DNA of 64,000 bases, taken from assembly GCF_932276165.1 (NCBI RefSeq), contig NC_063986.1, positions 1,562,501 to 1,626,500 on the forward strand. The letters are read 5' to 3'. Positions 23,846 through 35,400 of this stretch are shown piece after piece. Both the position numbers and the translations under genes were made by a program. Numbering within the stretch: position 1 is the first letter of the stretch; every line of letters begins with the position of its first letter. The notes below the pieces were generated by a model that worked only from the letters and a program-made list of their open reading frames with translations, searched no databases and was not told the DNA's origin. This DNA is from Plutella xylostella (Eukaryota; Arthropoda; Insecta; Lepidoptera; Plutellidae).

Positions 23846-24964
23846 ATGTTCTGTAAACTGCTAGTCCTGATTGTCGTGTGTGGACTGGCCATCGCTGACC
23901 CTTTGCCGAAGATACCTCAACCACCTGCAGTAAGTATTTAATGCCTTTATTTCATTCATATACATTCATAGTTTCATTACTTTGCTATCCTATAGCTAGT
24001 AGCGGTAGATTTTATTGTTGTTTATTGTACCTAACTATTGTAACGTCAAGTATCTTATAACAAGCCCTTATGAAGTAAGTTCTCGATTTTTTTCAGCTCG
24101 ATTCCAATTATTTTTTGGAAATCAATAAATTTAAATATTTTCGTATTTGCAGGGTCTCGCCCGATCGTCGTTTAGCTACGGGAATGACTATTCTACCTCA
24201 TACCTGGAAGATGACTCTTATTCGTAAGTCTACTAGGTTTAAAATACACAACTAATTTAGCCTATAATACTCTGTCCATAGTCTTACTCTGATACTTAGA
24301 TACACTTTTTTACATGCCTAAGATTAACCCCCGACCCCCGAATACACACCCGAGTCCGCATTGTTATATGCCCATAGAAAGATCTGTCAGCTAAAATTAG
24401 CTTACAGCAGGCTGGCAAGCTTCATCATGATATTCGAAGTTCGACACTTGATGACTCTACATTTACCAATTTGTTGTTTGTTTCAGTTTGGGAGACTTGA
24501 TTGTACAGCCAGAGCATTCTTCGCTCTTAGCACATACTTTGTCGTCATTGATCGGGTACAAAACTGTAAGTTCAATAATTAATTATAATTTAAACAAATA
24601 AGGACGACTCTCTACATATTCTGTAAACTCTACTACTTAGATATCTAGATAGAAGATTACTGTCACAGTCTTCCTCATTGCATTTATCTAAACCATTTTT
24701 TTCCATCCACAGTCAGCGTTATCGCTCGCAGTCGACGCAATCAGCTGGCTAGTATCCAACGCCTACATCGTCATATTGGGTAGCATCGTGACTCTCGGCT
24801 TCTGCAAGCTCAGCGGCAAATGCTCCCTGGACTACGAAGTCTATGAACCAGTAGCGTCCTTCAGATCTCTCGTGACCCCTGAGCGCCTGGTAACTGCAGA
24901 AAGATTCTTCTTGAAGGCCGTCGAGAAATATGCGGAAGAAAGGAAGAGGTCGATTAAGAAATAG
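23846..24964 (+). CDS. cluster gene D: secreted/membrane protein, 161 aa, unrecognised family
   Basis: Coding exons are 23846-23929, 24153-24223, 24487-24565 and 24713-24964, phase-consistent. An acceptor (TTTTTGTAG) abuts the ATG. The signal peptide MFCKLLVLIVVCGLAIA is followed by a short Pro-rich segment and a Ser/Tyr/Asp-rich segment. The last exon carries a hydrophobic helix (about 92-108, AYIVILGSIVTLGF), C109-x5-C115 (CKLSGKC), then VTPERLVTAERFFLKAVEKY and a basic end (RKRSIKK). AATAAA lies at 25009-25014. Exon phases (0, 2, 0) match those of A and E, supporting common descent. Function unknown. Confidence 0.84.
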
Positions 24965-25179
24965 GTTTTTTAAGCTAAGCTCTATTGTTAGTTTTTGTAA
25001 TTTATTGTAATAAAATTCTCAAGCCATAATATAAATTCTTTTCATTGTCTGTATTAAATTAGGTAGGTACCTGACTGCTTAAATATGGGCTTTGGTTGTG
25101 TTTTACCTGATGCGTATGGCAAGTGTGCTGTGCAAGAGGTCTTTAGTTAGATGTAGGTATTTATTTCCCAACTCGTATT

Positions 25180-25330
25180 CTCTGTGGTGTTAATGCCTGT
25201 ACCTGGCTCTGTCAAATGGAACCTTGGTGCATAACAATGCGCATAAGGAATGGACTGCATTTAAACATGGACCATTCCAGCATATTGGTCCACTGTAGGT
25301 TAGTAGGTTCACACCTAGATGTGCATATTT
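25180..25330 (-). repeat. SINE family 1, decayed reverse copy
   Basis: The blocks ATTCTCTGTG, AAATGGAACCTTGGTGCATA, TTGGTCCACTGTAGGTTAGT and CACACCTAGATGTG match the complement of the SINE at 42559-42890. 25330-26360 holds no gene I can support. Confidence 0.6.
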
Positions 25331-26410
25331 TCAAAATGACTGTTCTCTTACAGAAAGTTCAACTCAAAGTGCATGCTTTCCAAATATTTCGTCCAAAGTT
25401 CCTGGTTAAAAGCCTCTTCTTATATGAACAAGTTTTACGTCCCCATATGCGTGTTTGGACCTATAAAGTAAAATTGAATTCAGTAATTGAATCTAACAAA
25501 ACTTTGTGCAGGTGGTCCGCTATCTAATTGATCAATCTTACTCAAAGATTACCTATAGGGTGATTGAAATACAAAGCATTTCATTTTACAAAACTAAAAC
25601 AAGCAAAAGGTAATTCTTCTACTAATACTAAAGTATTTATAAAATGGTACCTATAAATAAATATAAACATTTATAAATAGATACTTAATAAAATGATTTG
25701 TGGCTCGCTCCACTAATTGCCAAAGAGGAAAATTTTCCATCGCTAGCAATTTCATGAAATTGTCGTTACATTTAACAATCTACTTCCTACCTATGTCAAC
25801 GTTAAGTAAATTGTAAATATGTGATGTCCGCTCATTAGAGTACTATTATCTAGATTAGTGCAGTTTAGATACTAAAAGCCTATGTTGTTCGGTTGTGTCT
25901 ATAATTTGTTTGTTAGTTCGCGGCATGACACTGATGATGTGAATTGTAGATATTACCTCTGGACCTAGCTTGACTAGCTGAATAATGATGGCATGTTCAT
26001 TTGATTTACGTAATTTATAGGGTGTATGTAGTACATTGTAGGTGATAGTATAACAATGCATCTCTGCCTTCCTCGTATACCTACTTTTTTTAAATTATGT
26101 CCGTTAAATAATGCTGTTCACTTAGCCGAAATCAGTGTTACATTTACAGTGGTACATAAATACAAAAAGTAGTGCCTTTTTAGTTTGTGACCATTATGTA
26201 TGGTTATGGTATTTTACGGATTTTTACATAATTATGTTCTACTTACTTACAATCAGGCTTCGCAACGTAATTAAACATAATGTATGTCGAATGTTTTCCA
26301 ATCAAAAATTAAGTAAAAGTAGGTTTTCATTTCTATATTTTTATTATTTTAATAAATACAATAATTTATTAACATTAAATAGTACTTAACTAGGATGTCT
26401 TAATAAAATT

Positions 26411-27253
26411 TCACAGAAATGTGCCTATGATTTTGAAAATTCCATAGAAGAGAGCCGCTCCTATGATGAGTTTCACTTTCACGATGACTGCTACTAGAGC
26501 GATGGCCGCCTGAAAAATATAAAATTTTATAAGTACTTTGTTCATAAGTACTTCTATTACATTAAGAAAAAAATACAATCAAGATGATTACAAGGATCTG
26601 GAAAAATTTCTAGACGTCCGGACTACATGGCCAGATGGAACCAAGCAGAAGCAGATCTTAAGCAAATTGAAAAAAGTCCCACAAAAGGTACAAAAGTATT
26701 TGTTTTGTCGAAACGGCACTTTTGTGCTATTGTTGGTAGGTAATTGTAGGACTATTTAGTGTATTTTAAGTGTGTTTTTTTAAAGAGTTGTCTTACCACT
26801 TTCAACCCAGTGCCAAGCCAAGACGAGGAGGCAGATAGAACGAAGCTGATTGATTTAGCTGCCAGGTGGAACACGGTGCCCAGAATACTGAAACAATAAA
26901 ATTATCATTTTATTCAGTAGGAACTTAAATATTTTTCAGTAAAATTCATCTAATGTTTTTTTTTAAATTTCGTTAAGTATATTTATATTTACTTACGAAG
27001 CACTTATCTGTCTAGGCTCTCTCTTAAGTAATGGGAAGTCTTCAGGACTGGTTTTCTGAAAATGAAAAATTGAATTAATCTCATTTCATTCATCAGTTCT
27101 TCATGTTATAGTGTTGTTGATAAATACTGGAGCTGACCATTTTAAGGAAAAATTATTTTAAGAACTTACAACGGCATCCTGTTGAAGATGTGTTGCGTAG
27201 GATGCTGCGATGCTGACGACCACGATCAAAAGAATAATTTGTTTAGACGACAT
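26411..27253 (-). CDS. cluster gene E: short paralogue, 110 aa, lacking the C-terminal tail
   Basis: Exons are 27253-27170, 27055-26997, 26887-26797 and 26509-26411, with the same exon phases as D. An acceptor (TTTTTCAG) abuts the ATG. The signal peptide MSSKQIILLIVVVSIAASYA is followed by a short KREPRQ-containing segment and a Ser-rich exon. The last exon encodes only the hydrophobic stretch (AAIALVAVIVKVKLIIGAAL then FYGIFKIIGTFL) and stops. Both cysteines and the TPExL...AIEKY tail are absent. A minus-strand AATAAA is read at 26370-26365. Either a natural short form or a 3'-truncated gene; no disabling mutation is visible. Confidence 0.75.
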
Positions 27254-27398
27254 CTGAAAAATATATAAATTTTTCTATTTAGTCTAGTCTAGTAGTCTAG
27301 TTTTCCAATGCCTAAATATTATTTAAATTCACAATAAGGTGGGTAGTATAGAATATAGATATACCTAGATATACATACCTATAGGTAGATAGACATAC

Positions 27399-27480
27399 CT
27401 TGCCTTGTATTTCGTTAGATTGTATTACCAAAGTTAAGCACTCCAGGAAGTAAATACCTCATTTAATGTATAACTGAGGA
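27399..27480 (-). other. probable 5' untranslated exon of gene E
   Basis: On the minus strand, CAAGGCAAG|GTATGTC is a good donor ending the exon at 27399. The 5' limit is not resolved; the end given is approximate. Confidence 0.35.
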
Positions 27481-27780
27481 AGTTTCCTATTTTAAGCAAA
27501 GTTTCTGTCTTAATTTAGACTCATCACTTAATTAATAGTGTTTATTATAAAAAACGCATTTGTCACTCACCAACTAATTTTCTAAATATTAACTAAGTAC
27601 AGGCGGGGTTTTTGGTCACGTCATGGTTAATTGCAATAAAAAATTAGGTAACAGGTGGGTAAGTATTATTATTAATAAGGTGAAATTATGACTAATAAAA
27701 AGTCTAATGACTTTGATCTCGTCATTGGATTTCCTTGGTGTTGATGGGGTTTTTTATAAATAAAATTTATCACGTTACTT

Positions 27781-27882
27781 TATAATATAAACGAACTTTA
27801 ATTTGCTTCAACCTCATTGCATTTAGTTGAGTGAAAGTTAGTAGGAGAATAGTAACTTAATCAATTATTAATACGAACAAAG
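27781..27882 (+). promoter_or_regulatory. promoter and 5' untranslated exon of gene F
   Basis: TATAATATAAA begins near 27782. A weak TCATT initiator near 27815 is followed by an exon ending CAAAG|GTAAGT at 27882. The next acceptor abuts the ATG at 28133. Genes E and F therefore fire divergently from less than 500 bp. Confidence 0.45.
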
Positions 27883-28012
27883 GTAAGTAATACGGAACCC
27901 TAAAAACTATAAGTATCACATTATTTACGGGTTTACTTATTTTAAACTCCTTAATTTAATTTTGTAGTAAAATAGTGTTGTTTTCTTTTTGCACACCTTA
28001 TAATAAAATTTT

Positions 28013-28117
28013 CTTGCACCTCCTGTGGGTTGACTGGTAGAAAATGCTTGTAGCATTAAGTCCACCCTTTGTACACTTATTTTTATATTTGTGCAATAAA
28101 GGATTAAATAAAGAAAT
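28013..28117 (+). repeat. LINE 3'-tail fragment, family L
   Basis: GCACCTCCTGTGGGTTGACTGG, GAAAATGCTTGTAGCATTAAG and a GTGCAATAAAGGATTAAATA end match copies at 61831-61938 and, inverted, 44971-45085. It ends 15 bp before the gene F start codon. Confidence 0.65.
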
Positions 28118-28132
28118 AATTTAAACTTTCAG

Positions 28133-29375
28133 ATGTTCCGAGTGCAAATTGTTGTATTAGTCGCTATATCGATATCGACTTGCTACGGAAATAAAGAAGT
28201 ATCTGAAGATACTAACATCTACGCTCCCATTGATCCGGTTTATAAAAAATACTTAGGTATACTTTTGTAATAGATGCTTAACTTTTGATCTACATAACTA
28301 CCTACAAAATAAATAAAACAACCTTCTACCAAGTCACCATTACAATAGAAATTCGGCTTTGGAGTCACGTGATGTACTTAAAGTGTTAATAAACATATCT
28401 ACAATAATATTTTTTATAATAGTGTGCTAAATAAACTTTCAGGATCCACAAATACCATGCGAAGTATCTGACGGCGAAGTGCAATACATAGAGGGCCACG
28501 ACAAAGATGATGACTCTTTCTCCATATCCATCAGTGAGGTAAATAGCTCTTCTTTTTTTAAAATCTGTCGAAGCCGATCTAGTCGGCAAGGCACAAGTCA
28601 AAGTTTTGAGAATATGCAGCCTTATATCAGTGGCTCTACATTCTAGATAATGTTCTTAATAACTATTAGTCCAATGAAGCGAGAAAATATAAAAATCATG
28701 TTAATAACTTCAACCAATAACTCAAAATGTATATTGCATAGATCACACAAAACATTGCGTGTTCTGGTGTATAAATATTTATGCATCAAACAAAACTTGG
28801 TTTCGTGTTCATGTGTGACAGATTTGGCGAAACTCTTGTAATAACTTCAAAAACACACAACGTGCTCTACCGATGAGTAAATTGAAGTAAAATTGGAACA
28901 GAGTTTTCATGCCGAAGATGACTACAAAAACAGTAAACTAAAGTTTTACGTCGTGAAGGGGACTTATAATTAATTTTATTCCTACTGTAAAGAAACCAGC
29001 GTATTGTCATAGTCGCTAATATAATTTCATAAACGCATGAAGAAATAGGAGCTTCCTTTTACGTATGTGTTAATACTGTGTGTGATGATGATGGGTAAGA
29101 TTTCATTACTAACCAGTTAAATTTGATTTCAGGGCGTGCTGAGCGTAGCATACGAATTGGCAATGTACGTGGCATCGAAAGTAGCCGCTTTCATATTCGG
29201 CAGTATATCAGTATTCGCTATCTGTAAACTGACCCCAATATGTACCACTATTCAGACCAAGTGTACGAGCCTCAAAGGATTCAAGACCTTAATGACACCT
29301 GAAAACATTAATGCCACTTCCAGAATCGTTCAAAAATCCATTGAAAAGTATTCTCAGTTAAATAAGATTAAGTAG
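28133..29375 (+). CDS. cluster gene F: secreted/membrane protein, about 147 aa, unrecognised family
   Basis: Exons 28443-28538 and 29133-29375 are clear and in phase 0. The first coding exon starts at the ATG at 28133, directly after TTTCAG. Its donor is uncertain: CCG|GTTTAT (exon end 28237) keeps the frame and is the working model, while GAA|GTATCT (28198) also fits. The signal peptide is MFRVQIVVLVAISISTCYG, followed by a very acidic exon (GHDKDDDSF). The last exon has the helix (about 76-97, including AAFIFGSISVFAI), C98-x5-C104 (CKLTPIC), then MTPENINATSRIVQKSIEKY. AATAAA lies at 29424-29429. Function unknown. Confidence 0.75.
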
Positions 29376-29429
29376 GAGTTGTTTGGCGGAGATCTGTTTA
29401 CGTAGGTAGGTACCTAACTCAAAAATAAA

Positions 29430-30300
29430 TTATTTAATTTACAAAAATCTCGTGTTTTAATTTTTTTAATCTGTATGAAACTTTTGTTAAAATGCATTTT
29501 TAATACCTAGATAGTATGTTAAGAGTTTGCTTATAACATGAGGTAATTAACTCTCAGTACTTTCAGCAGAATGTACCTATCTACGAAGATACACGGTAAA
29601 GTCTAGTTCTGCACTATAAACATCCTAGGTGTCTAGAACTTTATAAACGTTTTCCGTTCTTTGCCCGAGACCTATTCATGATAAAATAAAACGTCCGGAC
29701 ATAAACATTAAACCGCTCATTCAATTACTTGTTTACAAATTATTCACCTTTACTTATCCGTACCTATGTAAAATGTTATCAGAATTTTGCTCCGTTTTGC
29801 AACCGATATAGCTGTATTTTTCTCTTATTTAAATAACTCTCTCTTATTCTAGTTATTCTTTCTCTTTTGTGGACAAAAGACGCTAACAAATAATGATAGG
29901 AGATGAACTTGTTTTTTTATTCAAAGTCACAGATTGCAGTTCATTCATCGCATAATTTGTGTCATTGTCATTTTTATCTTTTGTTTAATAACAAACTTTA
30001 CGAACTCAATTTCACTCTGTTCTCTTTTTATGTTCTTATCAGTCAGTCTATGGAGCTATTTCAATAAAACTGATTCATACTTTGTTATCAGCTCCGTATC
30101 TTTACGCTCGGATCCAAACATTCCCTACTCAAGCGAGCTGAAAGTTACATGTGACTTATTAAAAATACAGCACCGAAGTACGTCTCTTACTTTGTGTTCA
30201 CAAGTGTTGTAATTTTGCATACATACATTTATGCAATAACACATTTCTTTGTTAAAACTGCGCGTCTATTTTAGACTGAAAAAACTGTTGGTCGAAACCA
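29430..30300. other. intergenic, no gene supported
   Basis: AT-rich. Open frames here lack start context, conservation hints or splice signals. Confidence 0.4.
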
Positions 30301-30359
30301 GTTGTCAAGTGCCGTGTAAAGTAAACAACATACCTCTAGTTTAAAGGATAAAAGTGAAA

Positions 30360-30569
30360 ATGGGAAATTCTAAAAGTAGAAAGATGAGAGTGACTGAGAT
30401 TAATTCGGAGAATACGAAACCAGAGGTGTCGAGAGAAAGGATAAACTCTTTGAAAACTGACATACCAGATGCGGCCAATGACAGCGGAAACCTGAAAGCT
30501 GGTGGTGGAATCATCGATGATGACAATGCCAGCAGTGCCTCCACCGTAGAAGTGTTGGATCAAAAGTGA
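30360..30569 (+). CDS. small acidic protein with N-myristoylation-type start (69 aa)
   Basis: Single-exon frame starting MGNSKSRK in good start context (GAAAATGG). Gly2 and Ser6-region residues fit the consensus for N-myristoylation, and the following K/R cluster would aid membrane binding. The rest is hydrophilic and ends in an acidic, Ser-rich segment (IIDDDNASSASTVEV) without a hydrophobic stretch. AATAAA follows at 30648-30653, giving a compact transcript. I do not recognise a family. It could be a real membrane-associated adaptor or a chance frame; start context, composition and the polyadenylation signal favour a gene. Confidence 0.6.
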   Translation: MGNSKSRKMRVTEINSENTKPEVSRERINSLKTDIPDAANDSGNLKAGGGIIDDDNASSASTVEVLDQK

Positions 30570-31059
30570 TATCATGATGACATGACCATAGTGCAATGTG
30601 CATGATGACTTGTAATCTAAGCAAAATAACTGGTTAGAGCTGTACCTAATAAATATTGTGATAGCAATCTCGTATATTGTTTAACTTTTTTATGTGATTT
30701 TGAGAGGTTTTTTGTGAAACAGTATAGTTATTAATAAAAGTATATTTTTATAGATTCCTTGTTTCTTTACAATATCGAGGAACCATAGACTTGAATAGTA
30801 TACTAATAATAATATGATATTAATGTCAACGCGTGGGTTAGAGTGTTAAAAAGTATTTACTGACAGAGAGTATAAGTGTTGCATTTTTATCTTTTGTGGT
30901 GCAGAACCCTAAACGATTGTTCATAAAATAGCCAGCTAGTTTATCGAAACCAACCACTGCGTGCGTCATCACATCACTGCACTTCAATTCATCTACTCAT
31001 AAAATAAAACAATCGTAAAATCAATAAGTAGGTTCCTATGGAATGTCCTGAAAACACAT

Positions 31060-31200
31060 TTTTTTTTGGCAGTAGGTAAGCTAGGTATGAAACTTTGCAA
31101 CAGAAACAAGTGCCAACCCCGATACAACTTTATAAAAATACATATATCTACTTACAGACAAATTGAGACCCTTCTCCTTTTTTCGAAGTCGGTTAAAAAT
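31060..31200. repeat. dispersed lepidopteran repeat
   Basis: It contains CAAATTGAGACCCTTCTCCT and TTCGAAGTCGGTTAAAAAT, a tail seen widely in moth and butterfly genomes. 31200-32050 otherwise shows nothing assignable. Confidence 0.5.
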
Positions 31201-32197
31201 TACTGTTAATTCATTTAGGGCTTAAAATAAACTTTTATTAATAACTAAATTAAAATTATACCAGTTAATGGGAAAAAATATATCACATCTTTAACTTTTT
31301 GCAAAGTTAGCGATTATTTAATTGAGCCTGTCTACTTTCATGGTTTGTTGACAGATAACTACAGTTATCATCTATGTATCTAAGCACCTTACTATTACAT
31401 GTATGTATACCTAAAATTATTAGTTACATTTATTCTGACCTTGCGAGAAATTACTTGGTACTTAAATATAAGTATACTAACATATAACATACCTACAGAA
31501 AAATGTTATGATGCAGGTTATGTATTTATTTCCATTTGTTATTTCATTATCAAACTCATGTAGGTAGATTAAACTCGATATCAGAATAATATGACTGAGC
31601 GATGCATCAAATCTAATTTATAAGTACATTACCAATATTTTTAATCTAACTTGAGTAGCTCTCGAGATAGATAATTACGGAATGTTGCAAAAGCGTTAGA
31701 TTTATTAGTAGATAGGTAAGTCAAAGGAGGGTAACTCGTCATTATAAACAACTATTGCACTACGACTTTTGAAAATTCACATGAACGACAATTTTTTTTA
31801 TAATATATAGCACATTCTGAACATCTTTTACTCAAGAAAAAAGAGATTTATTTCCAAATACGAGTCACCTCAAGCTTTCGATAAAACATAAGTAATTATA
31901 ATAATAATATAATATAGGGTAAAATATTGTGAATAAAGAGAAATAGCCTCTGTACCGTAACATTATTTGATACCATTCATATAATTGGAGGCTAATAAGC
32001 AGTATGGTATGCCACAGTCGCAGTGACAAGTATTTTTCTAGTTAATCGCGATGTTTCCTCTGTCTATAAACCACCGTTTCTATGGCTACTGTCCCCATAA
32101 CACTTTCATTCGTTCCCCCGATCAGTCCTCTGCTTTGAAAAGCAAATATCAATACTGAACTTCAGTTCCTCTCTATCAACAAAGCTAAGGGTTGCGT

Positions 32198-32206
32198 TGA
32201 CTACGC
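32198..32206 (+). promoter_or_regulatory. candidate antioxidant response element
   Basis: TGACTACGC matches the CncC/Maf core TGACnnnGC. It lies about 220 bp upstream of the first GST start codon, but a nine-base match may be chance. Confidence 0.3.
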
Positions 32207-32422
32207 GAGTCTGTTTGTAACCTTGTCGAAATAAGTGTTTACATAACAGTTTAGTGTGTTTTTGGCTTAGCTGTGTTAAAGTTAAGCTTTCAAACTGGGG
32301 CAATGTATGGACAAATCAGTTGCGGAGAAAATAGTTTCAGCACAGTGAGTCTCTAAGGGGAAAGGGGGTTTTAGAGGGATTTCTAAATTACGTTTTTATT
32401 TTACATCCTATTTTGTTCAAAA

Positions 32423-35400
32423 ATGAAGTCGTCAATGTTCACTGTTGTTTTTGTTGTGTCCGTTGTGTGGTAAGTTTTTAAATATACCTACCTGAATTGG
32501 TGGCGGCTAAACTAACAGACATAATTCGTGTTTTGTTGAATCATTTGCCAAAGATTCGTCATTCATTATCACTAGACAAGGAGGGTTCCAAATTAGGATT
32601 ATCATTTTCTTTGAACTCGTTATCATTAAGATAGATACAGCCTTTATGACGCAACCTCGGTTACTCACAGCTTAATAACTTAAGCTTTTGATGACATGAG
32701 ACATTTTGTTAACAAGCGTATAAATCTAGATGTGACCTAATCTAATTAAAATGAACTCACCTATCGCATGGAAAAAGATTATTGTACATCCTGGTCATAT
32801 TTATGCTCATTACATGAATGATTTACTTAGCTAATATTTGCATAATAGTGATTGGAAACTTATTAGATAGTTAACTAGTTATCCCAGCAACACCTCATGT
32901 AAAGAGTAGATTTTCGAAATCATAGAAAAGTTGATGTAACATTTACAGGTTCAGCCAATAAATAAAAAATTGGCAAAGGTAACTAACTACCTACTTGACT
33001 GTTTATGATGATTTCCTTTACGTAAAAATATAATTCCATTACCTACCTACAAAATCATCGTCTTAACTTCATTCGTCATAACCTCATAACAGCAAGTAAG
33101 TACCTACCCATAGGCACTCTCGTTCGTTCTATTCAGATGTTACGTAGTAAATAACAGTGTGGCTGGTCAGGGGGCGTGATTATTTCAAAGTATTTATTAT
33201 ATTAGTTTCAGAAAATCATATAACCTTAATAACATCCAGTATGAGCAATGTTGTTCTTGTGTGTCATCTCGCTTTTCACCGAACGGCACTTGTTTGATTA
33301 TTTAGTTGGCCAACACAGTATGACTAAGATGCAAGGAACAAAAAAGGTAGTACTATACTAAGCCGAGTACATAATAACTTATAATAAACCCACAGATAAT
33401 ACATATCAAAAATATAATAGACCGAAGGTCTCTATTTGTACCTTTACCTGTAAGGTTTGGTACAAGACGTGTATTTATGATTCATGTGTTTAAGTTTCCA
33501 AAATATATGTAATATTATAAAATAGCACTAGACTTCTGTCTCCAATTTAATGATCCGGAGCATATGCTTCACTGCACCTCCTAATCAACAGGCTTTTTAT
33601 CACTGCAATGGTCAGATATACTACTCGTAACAAGATTAATGGTCACCGCACATATGATCGTCAATCCTTTTATGTTACGGTCATATATGCTGTGACCATA
33701 ACTCTTCACTTTAAAGTCAACCTCCCAAACGTCTACCCGTCTCTTTCCAGCAATGCAGCAGCCAGGTCGAAGAGTAGCAAGATGCCGGTGGAGCCCATCA
33801 AGCTGTATTACTTCCCGCCGTCGCCGCCGTGCCGCGCCGTCATGATGGCCGCTAAAGCCATGGGCATAGAGCTGGAAATGGTATTGACAAACATCATTGA
33901 GGGAGAGCATATGACGCCAGAGTTTTTGAAGGTGAGACTGACTGCTTGATATTGAGATATTCGCTGAGTTGCACGAAGGGACTTTAACTAAGAAGGTGGA
34001 ACTTCAATCTATAGCTGCCTTGCTTGCTTTGACAGTGTATCGAATTAAAGTTACAGACTAGAGGATGTTTGTCTAGATTAACGTGGCGTAAGCCATAATA
34101 ACATAAGTAGACTGTAAGGTGTGGAGTTCTAAAGTTTCTAGAGTTATGTAGAGCACTTTACATAATTATGTGATGATAACTTTTTGACAGTATTATCTTC
34201 ACACAGAATTTTACAGAACAATTTTATTGATCAGATTCGATATGCAGACTAAATAATATGTTTTTTTCTGTTCTAGGCAATTACCTACTCACTACTTTAC
34301 TAGTGGGAGTGATTACTAGTCGTTAGCTTATAATAGAAAGAAACGGGCCGGGCGTGTCTTGTTAAGGCACCCCCACACGTTCCCACGTTTATATTTCATG
34401 ATGTGACGCACCGCTGAACCACCCACTTAGTTATCATGAAACGGTATTTTCCACTGAAATGTCAAGGACTAAGAATCAACGTTCAGGGTGGAATTTAATA
34501 TAAAGATGTACTTACATGCTTACATGTTGAAAGTAATTATCATGTCTGACTTGGTATTTCTTCACAGATGAACCCGCAGCACACCATACCGACTATCGAT
34601 GACAACGGATTCATTCTATGGGAAAGGTGAGTTGAGGGGAAACAGTACATTAATAAGAATAAATAAGTAAGCATGTTAATCATCAGACGACCAAATGGCG
34701 TAGTGGTTAGTGACCCTGACTACTGAGCCGATGGTCCCGGGTTCGATTCCCGGCTGGGGCAGATATTTGTTTAAACACAGATATTTATTCTCGGGTCTTG
34801 GATGTGCCCGTAAAATGGCAATAGGCCCGCCCCCTATTACATTGGGACTAACGTAACGCTCTGGCGAAAAGTGGGTGCAGCAATGCACCTCTGCCTTCAA
34901 CGCAAGGGAGTACATTAGTACAAGGCGTGAGTGTGTGTGTTAATCATCAGCCTCGACAACCGCCACAAAACTCTTTTCTTCTTCCTCATCCAGCCATACC
35001 TACCGGCTACATGTCTGAAGACTGAAGGGCGCTCGGCGCTTAGTTTTTCTCTTTGTAGTCTTCACTAGATAGCTCGTCTACCCTAACGTTTATCCATCAT
35101 CACCATTTGCTCATAACCATCCACTGCTAGACACAAACCTCTACTAAAGAACGCCACAAAAATGTCATCAACCTTCCTTATCCATCTATGACCATATCCT
35201 TTCTTCCACATAAAATGCCGACTTACTCATAAACCTGCAATTTGTTCCAGTCGAGCAATAATCCAGTACCTGGCGAACGCGTACGGTCGTGACGACGCTC
35301 TGTACCCCAAGAACCCGCGGCTCAGGGCCATGGTGGACCAGCGGCTCAACTTCGACCTGGGGACGTTGTTCAGCAGATACTTGAACCTTTACGTGAGTTT

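Noticed and set aside
26538..26759. 73-residue frame (LEKFLDVRTTWPDGTK...)
   Set aside because: It lies within the last intron of gene E on the opposite strand, with no supporting signals or polyadenylation site.
33581..33910. Minus-strand frame of 109 residues opposite GST exon 2
   Set aside because: Shadow of the GC-rich GST exon; it has no start context or splice logic of its own.
34688..34762. Apparent tRNA gene on the plus strand
   Set aside because: It forms the head of a second SINE with a 12-base target duplication and a GT-repeat tail.
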